NCBI GenBank assembly: GCA_964351855.1
Contig: CAYGQD010000006.1
Coordinates: 1 to 64,000 of the forward strand
Length of the DNA stretch: 64,000 bases
Source: JBCDHN01 sp964351855
Lineage (GTDB): Bacteria > Verrucomicrobiota > Verrucomicrobiia > Verrucomicrobiales > DEV007
Direction of reading: 5' to 3'
Below, piece by piece: positions 7,721 to 16,482 of the stretch (position 1 is its first letter; the number at the start of each line of letters is the position of its first letter). The notes beneath the pieces were generated by a model. It saw nothing but the letters and a program-made list of their open reading frames with translations. It made no database searches and was not told the origin of the DNA. The translations under genes were made by a program, and so were the position numbers.

Positions 7721-9163
7721 ATGAAAAAGACCTCCATCCTCATCACCGCACTTTTCTTTGCGTTCGCGGCCCTCTCCTTCGCCCGAACCTGGACTCAATC
7801 CGCCACCGGCAAGACGATCGTCGCCGAGTTTGCCGGGGTTTCCGGAACCAACGTGAAATTGAAGTCGAGCGGGCGAGAATACGCCGTTCCGATCGCCTCA
7901 CTGAGTCTCGATGACCAAGCCTTCATCAAGGAGCAGCTGGCGAAGGGAGCTGGAAGTTCGTCAGGGGCAGGAGGCTGGCCACAGTGGCGGGGCGTCAATC
8001 AGGATGGGATTTCACCGGAAACGGGAATATTGAAGGAATGGCCGAAGGGTGGTCCGTCGAAACTTTGGACCTACGACGATGCGGGATTGGGTTACTCCAG
8101 CTTTTCGTTCGCTGATGGAAAGCTCTTTACCTTGGGGACCCGTGGCGGTGATCTTTTCGTCATTGCTTTGGATGAGCAGACCGGCAAAGAAGCTTGGTCC
8201 ACCGAAATCGGGAACGATGACGCCAGGGGCTACAATGCCGGTTGGGGAGGGGGACCGCGCAGTACCCCCACCTACAGCGATGGACATCTCTACGTCTTAG
8301 GGCCGAAAGGGACCCTCGCCTGTCTCAGCGCTGCCGATGGCAAAGAAAAGTGGTCGAAGAATCTCGACTCAGATTTCAGCGGGAGAAGTGGCGGCTGGGG
8401 ATACTCGGAATCGCCCCTCATCGATGGAAATAAGGTCATGATTGCTCCGGGTGGGGATCAATCTTCCATCATTGCGTTGGATAAGATGACCGGAGAATCG
8501 ATTTGGGAGACGGACATCTCCGGTGCTGGCCCAGCGGAATACGCCACGATCCTTGTTACCGAGATCGAGGGTACCCGTCAATACATCAAGTTCTTCGAAA
8601 AACTCCTCGTGGGCGTCGATGCCGAATCGGGTGCCATGATTTGGAGCTCCGAATGGCCTCGCGGTCGAACGGCGGTGATCCCGACGCCAATCGTCTTCGG
8701 AAACGAAGTCTATATCACTTCCGGCTACGGTGCGGGGAGCAAGAAGGTACGAATTGAAGACGGTAGAGCCGTCGATGTCTGGGATAACACCGACATGAAG
8801 AATCACCACGGTGGAGTCGTGAAAGTGGGCGGCTATCTCTATGGGTTTTCGGATGGAGGCGGCTTGGTCTGCCAGAGTTGGGAGACCGGGGATGTCGTCT
8901 GGAACGAAAAAAATCAATTCACTCAAAAGGGAGCCCTCCACGTCGTCGATGGGATGATGATTTGCGTTAACGAGAGCGATGGCGCGGTCCTTTTGGTCGA
9001 AGTCACCCCCGAGGGATACAATGAGAAGGGCCAATTCATCCTGGAGGACCAGTCCCCCAATCGGAATCCTCAAGGCAAGATCTGGAGCCACCCTGTTGTC
9101 ATCAATGGGAAGCTGTTTCTCCGCGATCAAGAGTTGATTACCGCCTTTAACGTCAAGCGGTAA
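7721..9163 (+). CDS. Secreted PQQ-like beta-propeller protein with SLA1-homology-like domain
   Basis: A 480-residue exported protein with signal peptide MKKTSILITALFFAFAALSF. Residues ~22-72 (RTWTQSATGKTIVAEFAG through LSLDDQAFIKEQ) are the short SHD1-like beta domain common in secreted planctomycete and verrucomicrobial proteins. The rest is a PQQ-type propeller beginning WPQWRGVNQDGISPETGIL, with repeated Trp-containing blades such as TGKEAWSTEIG, DGKEKWSKNL and TGESIWETDI. Most homologues are scaffold or binding propellers without PQQ; no catalytic residues can be assigned. The start MKK is chosen for the signal peptide; the open frame extends 36 codons upstream. Confidence 0.88.
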   Translation: MKKTSILITALFFAFAALSFARTWTQSATGKTIVAEFAGVSGTNVKLKSSGREYAVPIASLSLDDQAFIKEQLAKGAGSSSGAGGWPQWRGVNQDGISPETGILKEWPKGGPSKLWTYDDAGLGYSSFSFADGKLFTLGTRGGDLFVIALDEQTGKEAWSTEIGNDDARGYNAGWGGGPRSTPTYSDGHLYVLGPKGTLACLSAADGKEKWSKNLDSDFSGRSGGWGYSESPLIDGNKVMIAPGGDQSSIIALDKMTGESIWETDISGAGPAEYATILVTEIEGTRQYIKFFEKLLVGVDAESGAMIWSSEWPRGRTAVIPTPIVFGNEVYITSGYGAGSKKVRIEDGRAVDVWDNTDMKNHHGGVVKVGGYLYGFSDGGGLVCQSWETGDVVWNEKNQFTQKGALHVVDGMMICVNESDGAVLLVEVTPEGYNEKGQFILEDQSPNRNPQGKIWSHPVVINGKLFLRDQELITAFNVKR

Positions 9164-9178
9164 AGGCTTTTCCCGGTC

Positions 9179-9991
9179 TTATTCGGATGCGAAGCGATAG
9201 CGTTTCCCACTGACGGTCACGTTCGGAGGAATCTTTGTCTTTTCGAATGCCAAGTAGCCTTCGCGAAGGTTTTCCCAGAAGGGGATGTGCTCGGAATCGG
9301 CTGCTTCGGTCATCCGTTTCTCCGTCATCCGGAAGGGAAACACGTGGACCCGAAAAAAGCTCTGCCCTCCCTTGAGCGCGGCTTGAGAGAGTGTGTAGAT
9401 TTCCTCGATCGAGGCATCGGTCATCGCAAAACATCCGATCGAAACCGCTTTCCCGTGGACCATGATCAGGCTCCCGGTTCGCTTTAAGGAGCGATCGTAG
9501 GAATTGGGATATCCGATGTCGAAAGAGAGGTGATAGTTGCTGTAGGGGTTGAAGCGCTTGCTCGTGACGAAGTAGAACCCCTCGGGGGCCTGGTAATCGC
9601 CTTCTTTCGTTTTTGGACCCAGCCTGCCTGACATCGCCGCAATCCGGTAGGAGCGAAACAACTCGAATTTCTCGCCCGAACCCTTCACCCACAGCTCCAA
9701 TTCCCGGGTTTCCTTGAAGATCCGGATGAAGATGGGACTGCCGAATCGCAGCCCCATGTTGGAAAGGTCCGCTTTCAGCTGAGGAGTGACCCGCGTGGCT
9801 GCCTTGGTCGCTCGCTTGGGGTCGTTGCTCTTGATCGGGCTGGAGCCGCCTTTTTCGAGGTGAGAGGGCGTTCCTGCGACGGGTAAGAGTTCGGAAACGG
9901 GCGGTTTTGAGAAGGGGAAGCGGTTGGTCATCAGCGCCAGAACCACGACTAGCGCGGCGAGGACACATACGGCAAGGAGAACGGGCTTCAT
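9179..9991 (-). CDS. L,D-transpeptidase, YafK/YkuD family
   Basis: A 270-residue protein with an N-terminal membrane anchor or signal (LLAVCVLAALVVVLALM). The catalytic domain spans ~80-245, with GDYQAPEGFYFV and the active-site HGKAVSIGCFAMTD motif (His169, catalytic Cys177). It is predicted to act in the periplasm, forming or breaking L,D-crosslinks in peptidoglycan or attaching proteins to it. YafK-type enzymes share this Ser-Ile-Gly-Cys-Phe variant. It converges with the PQQ propeller gene 15 bp away. Confidence 0.88.
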   Translation of the reverse strand: MKPVLLAVCVLAALVVVLALMTNRFPFSKPPVSELLPVAGTPSHLEKGGSSPIKSNDPKRATKAATRVTPQLKADLSNMGLRFGSPIFIRIFKETRELELWVKGSGEKFELFRSYRIAAMSGRLGPKTKEGDYQAPEGFYFVTSKRFNPYSNYHLSFDIGYPNSYDRSLKRTGSLIMVHGKAVSIGCFAMTDASIEEIYTLSQAALKGGQSFFRVHVFPFRMTEKRMTEAADSEHIPFWENLREGYLAFEKTKIPPNVTVSGKRYRFASE

Positions 9992-10049
9992 CCTGATATC
10001 CCAACGCGAATCAGCCGAGATTGCAAGTCGCCTCTCACATTGTCACCAA

Positions 10050-11441
10050 TTAACTATCGAGCGCTGCCTTCAAGTCGCTCAAATTAAATGGCTTGGGGAT
10101 GAATCCATCCATGCCGGATTCGTGGCAGCGCTGGCGCATTTCGTCAAAAACGTGACCGGTCATCGCCACAATGCGCAGATTCGGGTTCTTCGGGCTTGGA
10201 ATTTTCCGGATCTCCAGGGTCGCTTCGATCCCGCCCATGACCGGCATTTCCAGATCCATCAGAATGATGTCGAAGGATTCTGCTTGCACCGCCGCGACGG
10301 CTTTCGCCCCATTGTCAACCAGGTGGACGCTGTGGCCCAGCCGCTGTAGGGTCAGCACCGCCACTTTCTGGTTCACGAGATTGTCCTCCACCACGAGAAC
10401 GCGTTTCGAAACCTTGGAAGGAGAGAATTCGTCGAACGGTAAGGCCGAGGATTCGGTATCCAAGTGCCGAGGTGCGAGTAGCAGACCTTGGTTGGGGACG
10501 CAACTGCGCGCTGCGATCGTGAAAATGAAGTTGGATCCCACGCCTTCGTCACTCTCCGCGCGAATGCTCCCGCCCATCATTTTGACGATGCTTTTCGAGA
10601 TCGATAAACCCAAGCCGGTTCCGCCGAATTCTCGGCAAAGCTGGTGATCGGATTGAACAAAGGGATCGAACAAACTGGCCAGCTGTTCTTGCGGGATTCC
10701 GATCCCGTCGTCTTCGACACAGAACATCAAGCGCCCTGTCAATTCAGGCTCCATTCCCACCCAGATGCGAATTCCTCCCGTTTGGGTGAATTTGATGGCG
10801 TTTCCAATCAAATTGCTGAGGACTTGCGTCACTCGCATCGCGTCCGTTTCCACAAAGCGCGGGACGTTGTCATCAACGTGGAAGCCGAGTTCCAATCCTT
10901 TCTCGTAGGCTGCCGCAGAAAAGGCATTCACCGCTTCCCGGACCAGGCTATCGGGGCTGACCGGGCTGAGTTTTATCGGCATTTTTCCAGCCGAGAGGCG
11001 TGAGAAATCCAAAATATCGTCCAGGACATCCATCATGGCTGAACTGGAGCGCTGGATCGTCTCCAGGAAATCGCGTTGCTTCTCATTCAGCTCGGAATCT
11101 CGCAACAACCCAATCATCCCCAGAATCCCGTTCATCGGAGTCCGAATTTCGTGGCTGATATTGGCCATGAACTGATCTTTTAAGCGCGAGCCCTCTTCGG
11201 CCCGGGCTTGCAAGCGTTGGGCTTCTTGCCGCGATTCTTCCTGCGTTCGGATGTGTTGGCGGGCTTCCTGACTCTGAAAATCGATGAACTTGGTGAAAGC
11301 CTCCACCATGCTTCGCAACTCCGCCGGAGAGAATTCCGCCAGGACAGACTCCAGCGCCTTCGGATTTTTCGTCGCGCTTCTCGCTTCGTCATCCGTCAGG
11401 CCAAGGGCGTGTTGCAACACCATTGCGGTAATCGATTCCAT
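10050..11441 (-). CDS. Hybrid sensor histidine kinase/response regulator
   Basis: A 463-residue cytoplasmic protein. Residues 1-60 form a small helical module of unknown role, ~55-90 a coiled coil, then HisKA with the phosphoacceptor His97 in FMANISHEIRTPMNG. The HATPase_c domain has NLIGNAIKFT, DDGIGIPQEQ and GTGLGLSIS. The C-terminal receiver domain has VVEDN, Asp396 in LMDLEMPVMGG, the MTG switch residue and the IPKPF lysine. No membrane segment is visible. The start MESITAMVLQHALGL at 11441 is favoured because upstream sequence is shared with the divergent tag promoter. BarA-like layout without an HPt domain; the partner is not in the window. Confidence 0.9.
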   Translation of the reverse strand: MESITAMVLQHALGLTDDEARSATKNPKALESVLAEFSPAELRSMVEAFTKFIDFQSQEARQHIRTQEESRQEAQRLQARAEEGSRLKDQFMANISHEIRTPMNGILGMIGLLRDSELNEKQRDFLETIQRSSSAMMDVLDDILDFSRLSAGKMPIKLSPVSPDSLVREAVNAFSAAAYEKGLELGFHVDDNVPRFVETDAMRVTQVLSNLIGNAIKFTQTGGIRIWVGMEPELTGRLMFCVEDDGIGIPQEQLASLFDPFVQSDHQLCREFGGTGLGLSISKSIVKMMGGSIRAESDEGVGSNFIFTIAARSCVPNQGLLLAPRHLDTESSALPFDEFSPSKVSKRVLVVEDNLVNQKVAVLTLQRLGHSVHLVDNGAKAVAAVQAESFDIILMDLEMPVMGGIEATLEIRKIPSPKNPNLRIVAMTGHVFDEMRQRCHESGMDGFIPKPFNLSDLKAALDS

Positions 11442-11493
11442 ACTTTGATAATTTTCATAAACTCTAGCACAAAAGCGAGTTAGCAAGAACGAA

Positions 11494-12201
11494 TTGGCAA
11501 AATTCACCCTCTTTGAAACGCCTTGCCACAACCTTGAACCGTCGTACGAATCCACCGTGAGTAGGGAAATTCCAAAAAACGGGTTAATTTGCGGAGAAGA
11601 TGGCCGATCGCGGTGCTGGTGGCATGAGGGCAAACCGGACTACCTGGCTTATCATGATGAAGAATGGGGACGTCCTGTGGCCGATGATCAAAAGCTCTAT
11701 GAAAAACTCTGTCTGGAAGGGTTTCAGGCAGGATTGAGCTGGCTCACCATCCTCCGGAAACGGCCCGGTTTTCGGAAGGCGTTTTCGGATTTCGACTTTC
11801 GCAAAGTCGCAAAATTCGCGGCAAACGATGTCGAGCGTCTCGTAACCGACGCGGCCATCGTCCGCCATCGCAAGAAAATCGAAGCCGCGATCAATAACGC
11901 TCAGCGCGCGATCGAGCTGGAGGAAGAGTTTGGTTCGCTGGGGGCCTTCTTTTGGGGGTTCGAACCGACTGCCATGAATCGTCCCAAACGATTGACGAAG
12001 AACACCCTGATGAATCTCTCCGTCAGTGCGGAATCGACCGCCTTGAGTAAAGAGTTGAAGAAGCGCGGCTGGGCATTTGTCGGCCCCACCACCGTCTACG
12101 CCTTCATGCAGGCGATGGGAATCGTCAACGATCATCTGGAAGGCTGTGAGTTCCGCTCCGAAGTGGAAGCCGAGCGAGCGCGCTTTGTTCGGCCATGTTA
12201 G
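11494..12201 (+). CDS. tag: DNA-3-methyladenine glycosylase I
   Basis: A HhH-superfamily glycosylase predicted to excise 3-methyladenine from DNA. The family pattern is clear: RCWWHEGKPDYLAYHDEEWG, the aromatic FQAGLSWLTILRKRPGFRKAF, IVRHRKKIEAAINNA, KRGWAFVGPTTVYAFMQAMG and the final VNDHLEGC with its zinc-ligand-type residues. ATG 11494 gives 235 residues, ~45 more than usual; GTG 11557 would give 214 and is a serious alternative, because the first 21 residues have no family similarity. It diverges from the hybrid kinase gene across ~50 bp. Confidence 0.92.
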   Translation: MAKFTLFETPCHNLEPSYESTVSREIPKNGLICGEDGRSRCWWHEGKPDYLAYHDEEWGRPVADDQKLYEKLCLEGFQAGLSWLTILRKRPGFRKAFSDFDFRKVAKFAANDVERLVTDAAIVRHRKKIEAAINNAQRAIELEEEFGSLGAFFWGFEPTAMNRPKRLTKNTLMNLSVSAESTALSKELKKRGWAFVGPTTVYAFMQAMGIVNDHLEGCEFRSEVEAERARFVRPC

Positions 12202-12337
12202 GACCAAAAAAAAGTGACACCGATAGGCGATTGTGGTTTAGAGGATCTCAGTTCGTCAAATCTGCGTAGGCGAGCCCCAGTCGGTCGTAAATTGAACTCA
12301 AGTTGTTGTTGTGGAAATGGCATTGCAAAGGCGCAAT

Positions 12338-12769
12338 ATGATCGAAATTCTCATGGTAGAAGATAATCCGGGAGATGTCGGGTTGACCCGTGCTGCCCTG
12401 GAAGATGCCAAAATCGCGAACATCCTTCACGTCGCGACCAATGGCGAAGAAGCGCTCGCCTTTTTGCGAAGGGAAGGGGAGTATGCGGAGTCTCCCCGGC
12501 CGGACATCATCTTGCTCGATTTGAACCTGCCCGGGATGCATGGCGCGGAGTTGCTGGAGCAGATCAAAGAAGATGACGCGTTCACCGGAATTCCCGTCGT
12601 CGTCCTCACCACTTCCACGGCAGACGAAGACATTTTGAAAGCCTACAAGCTCCACGCCAGCTGCTATATCACCAAGCCGGTGGACTTTGAGCAGTTCACG
12701 AAAGTCGTCCAATCCTTCGAAGACTTCTGGTTTGCTGTGGTCAAGCTGCCCCCCAAAGAACACTCCTGA
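12338..12769 (+). CDS. Stand-alone response regulator, Rcp1-like
   Basis: A single receiver domain of 143 residues. MIEILMVEDNPGDVGLTRAA carries the acidic pair, Asp61 in IILLDLNLPGMHG is the phosphoacceptor, LTTSTADEDI the Thr switch and YITKPVD the conserved Lys. The ENPGD start and the long loop EGEYAESPRPD are typical of the Rcp1 family that pairs with phytochrome-like and other hybrid kinases. There is no output domain, so it acts by protein contact or phosphorelay. An in-frame ATG nine codons upstream is possible. It is followed 6 nt later by the PNPOx gene. Confidence 0.9.
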   Translation: MIEILMVEDNPGDVGLTRAALEDAKIANILHVATNGEEALAFLRREGEYAESPRPDIILLDLNLPGMHGAELLEQIKEDDAFTGIPVVVLTTSTADEDILKAYKLHASCYITKPVDFEQFTKVVQSFEDFWFAVVKLPPKEHS

Positions 12770-12775
12770 TTAGAC

Positions 12776-13225
12776 ATGGCAAAACCAGCTCCAGAACCCG
12801 TTGATCCTGATCAACTCCCGGAATTGGCAAAAGCAGTTATTGCCCGGGCCAAATTTCCTCAACTCGCCTCCTGCGATGGCGATCAACCGCGTCTCCGGCC
12901 CGTTTCTCCGGTTAAGGTGGATGGGTTTGTCATCTATGTGGCGAACCTGAAGAGTTATCATAAAACGGCTGAACTTTCCGCCAACCCCAAGGTCGAGCTT
13001 TGCTACCTCGATGAACAGCACGATCAAGTTCGGATTACCGGCACCGCTGAAGTTCTCGAAGATGGGGCTGAAAAAGAGGAAATCTGGGAAGCGAATCCAC
13101 TACTCCGGAACTATCTCGGTTCCATCGATAACCCGGAACTCATTATTTACCGTATCGTTCCATCCCGGGTCCGTTTTATGCGAGAATGGGCCTTGGATTA
13201 TCACGACGTCCCCATGGAGTCATGA
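12776..13225 (+). CDS. Pyridoxamine 5'-phosphate oxidase-like (FMN-binding split barrel) protein
   Basis: A 149-residue protein of the PNPOx-like split-barrel fold. PQLASCDGDQPRLRPVSPVKVDGF corresponds to the first strands with the Arg-Pro flavin/phosphate site, VYVANLKSYHKTAELSANPKVELCY to the K-x-x-x-L-x-x-NP signature, and VRITGTAEVLED to the barrel core. It lacks the C-terminal PdxH segment, so it is probably not a true PNP oxidase; flavin or heme binding is possible. The first gene of a tight run with the TfoX and GNAT genes (4-bp overlaps). Confidence 0.85.
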   Translation: MAKPAPEPVDPDQLPELAKAVIARAKFPQLASCDGDQPRLRPVSPVKVDGFVIYVANLKSYHKTAELSANPKVELCYLDEQHDQVRITGTAEVLEDGAEKEEIWEANPLLRNYLGSIDNPELIIYRIVPSRVRFMREWALDYHDVPMES

Positions 13226-13593
13226 ACAATGACGATCAATTTGCCGAATATATCGTCGAGCTTTTAGAAGGCTTGGATTCGGTGATTTATCGAAACATGT
13301 TTGGCGGGTGTGGGATTTTTCGAGATTCGTTGATGTTTGCGCTGATTGCCGACGGGAAGCTCTATTTCAAAGCCGATGACGTCAATCGCCCGGAGTTTGA
13401 GGACCAAGGGTTACCTGCATTCGCGTATGTCAAAAGCGGAAAGGAGATGCATCTCTCCTACTATCTCTGTCCGGAGGAATCCCTGGAAACTGCGAATGCG
13501 ATTCGTCCTTGGGCCGAATCAGGCTGGAAGGCGGCAGTCCGCGCCGATGAAGCCAAGCCGAGAAGCCAGCGCAAGCGGGTGGAGGCCCCATGA
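13222..13593 (+). CDS. TfoX/Sxy N-terminal domain protein
   Basis: A 123-residue protein matching the TfoX N-terminal domain: FAEYIVELLEGLDSVIYRNMFGGCGIFRDSLMFALI, then DGKLYFKADDVNRPEFE and a final AIRPWAESGW helix. No C-terminal TfoX domain is present. Sxy/TfoX regulates competence in gamma-proteobacteria; short TfoX-N proteins elsewhere have no settled function. The ATG at 13222 overlaps the preceding stop (ATGA), and its own stop overlaps the next start, indicating translational coupling. Confidence 0.88.
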   Translation: MNNDDQFAEYIVELLEGLDSVIYRNMFGGCGIFRDSLMFALIADGKLYFKADDVNRPEFEDQGLPAFAYVKSGKEMHLSYYLCPEESLETANAIRPWAESGWKAAVRADEAKPRSQRKRVEAP

Positions 13594-14057
13594 GGATTCC
13601 CTGGCCAAAGTGGCACCACCGCTGGTCTCGGAAACCCCTCCTTCTTCGCCCCGCCACCGACCAGGATGTTGTGGAACTCTCCTCTCTCAATGAGCGCTGT
13701 ATGCGTCCCTATTCCGAAGCTTTTTACCCATGGGACACTCATCGATTTTGCGATGAATTTGACTCCGCCGAAGTGGAGGTCCTGGAATACGAGGATCGCA
13801 TCATCGGGATGCTCAAATGTCGCCGGAACCGGGAATACCTCTACCTTGCGGAACTCCAGTTGGACGCGGACTTCCGCAATTGCGGCATCGGCACCTCCCT
13901 CATGCGCCTCACCCTCAGCCGCGCCCGAACTCTTGACGTCCCGGTTCGTCTCCAAGTTCTCCGCAACAATCCCGCTCGCGCCCTCTACGAACGGCTCGGA
14001 TTTTCCCAAGTCGGCGAAGGAGCCTGCTACTTCGTCCTGGAGCATTCCAGTTTTTAG
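13590..14057 (+). CDS. GNAT-family N-acetyltransferase
   Basis: A 155-residue acetyltransferase with the GNAT pattern: LLLRPATDQDVVELSSLNE at the start, EYEDRIIGMLKCRR for beta3, LYLAELQLDADFRNCGIGTSLM (acetyl-CoA-binding R/Q-x-x-G-x-G/A region, here RNCGIG) and LQVLRNNPARALYERLGF near the C-terminus. The substrate is unknown. The start overlaps the TfoX-like stop by 4 bp. This is the last gene of the run before tRNA-Ser. Confidence 0.9.
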   Translation: MRIPWPKWHHRWSRKPLLLRPATDQDVVELSSLNERCMRPYSEAFYPWDTHRFCDEFDSAEVEVLEYEDRIIGMLKCRRNREYLYLAELQLDADFRNCGIGTSLMRLTLSRARTLDVPVRLQVLRNNPARALYERLGFSQVGEGACYFVLEHSSF

Positions 14058-14127
14058 CGCTGAGGAGTTGCGTCTCCCACCGTTCGAGCTAAAATCCCTC
14101 TCACAACGTCGATCCGTTTTGATGTTT

Positions 14128-14215
14128 GGAGGGGTGGCAGAGTGGTCGAATGCAGCGGTCTTGAAAACCGCCGTACCGCAAGGTACCGTGGGTTCGAATC
14201 CCACCCCCTCCGCCA
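14128..14215 (+). tRNA. tRNA-Ser (UGA anticodon)
   Basis: An 88-nt tRNA. The acceptor stem GGAGGGG pairs with CCCCTCC, followed by discriminator G and an encoded CCA. The D-arm is GGCAGAGTGGTCGAATGC; the anticodon arm GCGGTCTTGAAAACCGC presents TGA. The long variable arm CGTACCGCAAGGTACCG identifies a class II (Ser) tRNA, and the T-arm contains GGTTCGAATCC. The 272 bp that follow up to 14487 show no further gene. Confidence 0.97.
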
Positions 14216-14487
14216 TTTTGCTCCAATTGGAGGGAATGGGATCAAGCGAGTTCCAACCAATCAGCCGGGCCCTGGTTCACTTAGTGGTTTTTACGGTCGA
14301 TGGATCAAGGAGTCCAGGCAGGTCCTCTTCGCATCAGCTCTGCGAGGCGGGTTCCGAGCAAATCAGAACCTTTCCGCAAAATTGGTCGCGTCGCCAACGT
14401 GTTTGGTGTGACTTCCCCTGAACCTACCTAAAATTTGTCGATTTGGGAGGGAACGCACCAGGAAGATTCACGTAAGAACCACCGAAG

Positions 14488-16455
14488 ATGATAAACACGA
14501 TCCTCCGCCTCGCCGTCCTTTCGGCCCTCACGTCCTGCTTGGGGGTGGTCCATGGCGAGAACACGGAATCAAAAATGCCTCGTGAGGACGTCGTCGAAGT
14601 TCCTGCCATCGGCGAAGGCTTGTGCGTCAGCAATGTCTTTCAATCAAACATGGTGATTCAACGGGACAAACCCGTAACGGTATGGGGCTGGGCGGCGCCG
14701 AGCGAGACAGTAACGGTCTCCCTGGCCGATCAGCAGGTGAGCGCTGTCTCCGCAGTTGACCGATCCTGGAAAGTCGAGCTGGCACCGCTGACCGCCTCCA
14801 GCGAACCGCAAGTCATGACCATCGAGGGCAATGACGCGACGCTGACGGTCGAGAACGTCCTTATCGGCGACGTCTGGGTCCTCGGTGGCCAGAGCAATAT
14901 GGAGTTCCCGATCACCAATGTGACCGATGGAGATCTGGAAATCGCTTCGGCGAACTTTCCCGAGATTCGGTTACTCACCCCTCCGGGTGGCAGGGGATTT
15001 GATTCGGTCAGAAGTTTCGAGCGACTGCACGAATGGAGCGACTGGTCAGGTCGGCACTTTCGCAAAGGGGATTGGCTCGTCTGCACGCCAGAAACCGTGA
15101 AGGAGTTTTCGGCGATCGGTTACGTGTTCGGGCGACGCCTCCACATGGCCACAGGCGTGCCGATCGGCCTGATCGATACGTCCCGGGGCGGAACCACCGT
15201 CGAAGCCTGGACGCCCGAGGAGGTGGTCAAATCGATCGAGCAAACTGAAACTCAGGATTTGCTCAAAGTATGGCAGGAGAAGATCGACAGCTGGGATGCC
15301 CCGGGCGATCTGCAGAGACAGGTCGAGAAATACGAGCAGAAGAAGAAACAACTCGTCGACGAGGGCAAGGCCATCCCATCCAATCTCAGGCGCCCCACGG
15401 AAATGCGCCCGGGCCCGATCGCTGACAAAAACCGACCGGGTTATTGTTATGCCAGTGTCATCAGGCCCCTCGAAGGCCTCGCGGTGAAGGGTGCTGTTTT
15501 TCACCAGGGTTACAACAACTGCTTCAACGGTTCGGCTGGGGCTCGTATGTATTACCAGGTTTTTGGCCAGATGATCGCCTCCTGGCGGAAAGCATTCGGC
15601 GATGAGCAAATGCCCTTCTGCATCATCTCGCTCTGCACCGCCGGTGAACCGCAGACTCAAAAGAACTTCACCGAACCGACGAATGACATCGGCGCGATGA
15701 TCCGCGAAGCCCAGTACCAGACCTTCCGCGATCTCTACGACAGCGGTGACAAGAGCATCGGCTTCGTCAGCAGTTTCAACTTCCGCCATCAATCCTATCA
15801 CCCGAAGATCAAGATCCCCGTGGGTGAGCGAGCAGCGATGTGGGCGATGGTCAATCCCTACGAGATACTGAAGGGTGAGGAATACTGGCTGCCCCCGATG
15901 ATCAAGGAAGTGAACCAGGTCGACGGCACGATCCAGTTGACCCTGAGCACTGACATCACGACCAGGGATTCCAGCGACGGCGAGCTGCTCGGATTCGCCA
16001 TCGCCGGTGAAGATCGCCGTTTTCATCCTGCGGAAATCGAGTATCTGGAGACGGGAAAGGACAACCGAAACCGCCCTCAGTATCGGCGTAGCGCTTTGGT
16101 TCTCTCCAGCCCCCTTGTTCCCAACCCCGTGCATTTCCGCCATGCCTGGGCACGCAATCCGATGACCAACCTGGTCAACAACCGTGGTGTCCCCATTGCC
16201 ACGCAACGCTCCGACGACTGGCTGCCTGAAGAAACTCCAACGAAATTTCCCACTCCACCCGGACAGGATGCGAGTAACTATACTCGGCAACTTCGCAATT
16301 TGCTCAGCACAGAACTGGAGCTGATCGACAGGGAGCGACTCATTCGCGAGGCCGAAGCCACGATCGCCAATCTGAAGGACCAATACGAGAAGGATCAGGC
16401 CGCCTGGGAAGAGCGGAAGGCCAGGGAATTCGAAAAATCCAAGCCCCAGGAATAA
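14488..16455 (+). CDS. Secreted sialate O-acetylesterase
   Basis: A 655-residue exported esterase with signal peptide MINTILRLAVLSALTSCLGV. NVFQSNMVIQRDKPVTVWGW opens the N-terminal beta domain typical of the family. The SGNH/SASA catalytic domain follows, with LGGQSNMEFP carrying the nucleophile Ser136, GVPIGLIDTSRGGTTVEAWTP, and KGAVFHQGYNNC, which has Tyr where most members have Glu (WYQGESN). It should deacetylate O-acetylated sialic acid or other acetylated polysaccharide. The last ~60 residues form a charged coiled coil (EATIANLKDQYEKDQAAWEE). It is followed 27 nt later by the cytochrome/DUF1592 gene. Confidence 0.9.
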   Translation: MINTILRLAVLSALTSCLGVVHGENTESKMPREDVVEVPAIGEGLCVSNVFQSNMVIQRDKPVTVWGWAAPSETVTVSLADQQVSAVSAVDRSWKVELAPLTASSEPQVMTIEGNDATLTVENVLIGDVWVLGGQSNMEFPITNVTDGDLEIASANFPEIRLLTPPGGRGFDSVRSFERLHEWSDWSGRHFRKGDWLVCTPETVKEFSAIGYVFGRRLHMATGVPIGLIDTSRGGTTVEAWTPEEVVKSIEQTETQDLLKVWQEKIDSWDAPGDLQRQVEKYEQKKKQLVDEGKAIPSNLRRPTEMRPGPIADKNRPGYCYASVIRPLEGLAVKGAVFHQGYNNCFNGSAGARMYYQVFGQMIASWRKAFGDEQMPFCIISLCTAGEPQTQKNFTEPTNDIGAMIREAQYQTFRDLYDSGDKSIGFVSSFNFRHQSYHPKIKIPVGERAAMWAMVNPYEILKGEEYWLPPMIKEVNQVDGTIQLTLSTDITTRDSSDGELLGFAIAGEDRRFHPAEIEYLETGKDNRNRPQYRRSALVLSSPLVPNPVHFRHAWARNPMTNLVNNRGVPIATQRSDDWLPEETPTKFPTPPGQDASNYTRQLRNLLSTELELIDRERLIREAEATIANLKDQYEKDQAAWEERKAREFEKSKPQE

Positions 16456-16482
16456 GGAACTCGTCTACGCGAACCGAAAACG

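Noticed and set aside
15046..16383. Long minus-strand open frame (445 codons) opposite the sialate O-acetylesterase
   Set aside because: No recognisable domain, while the plus strand encodes a clear esterase; a typical GC-rich shadow.
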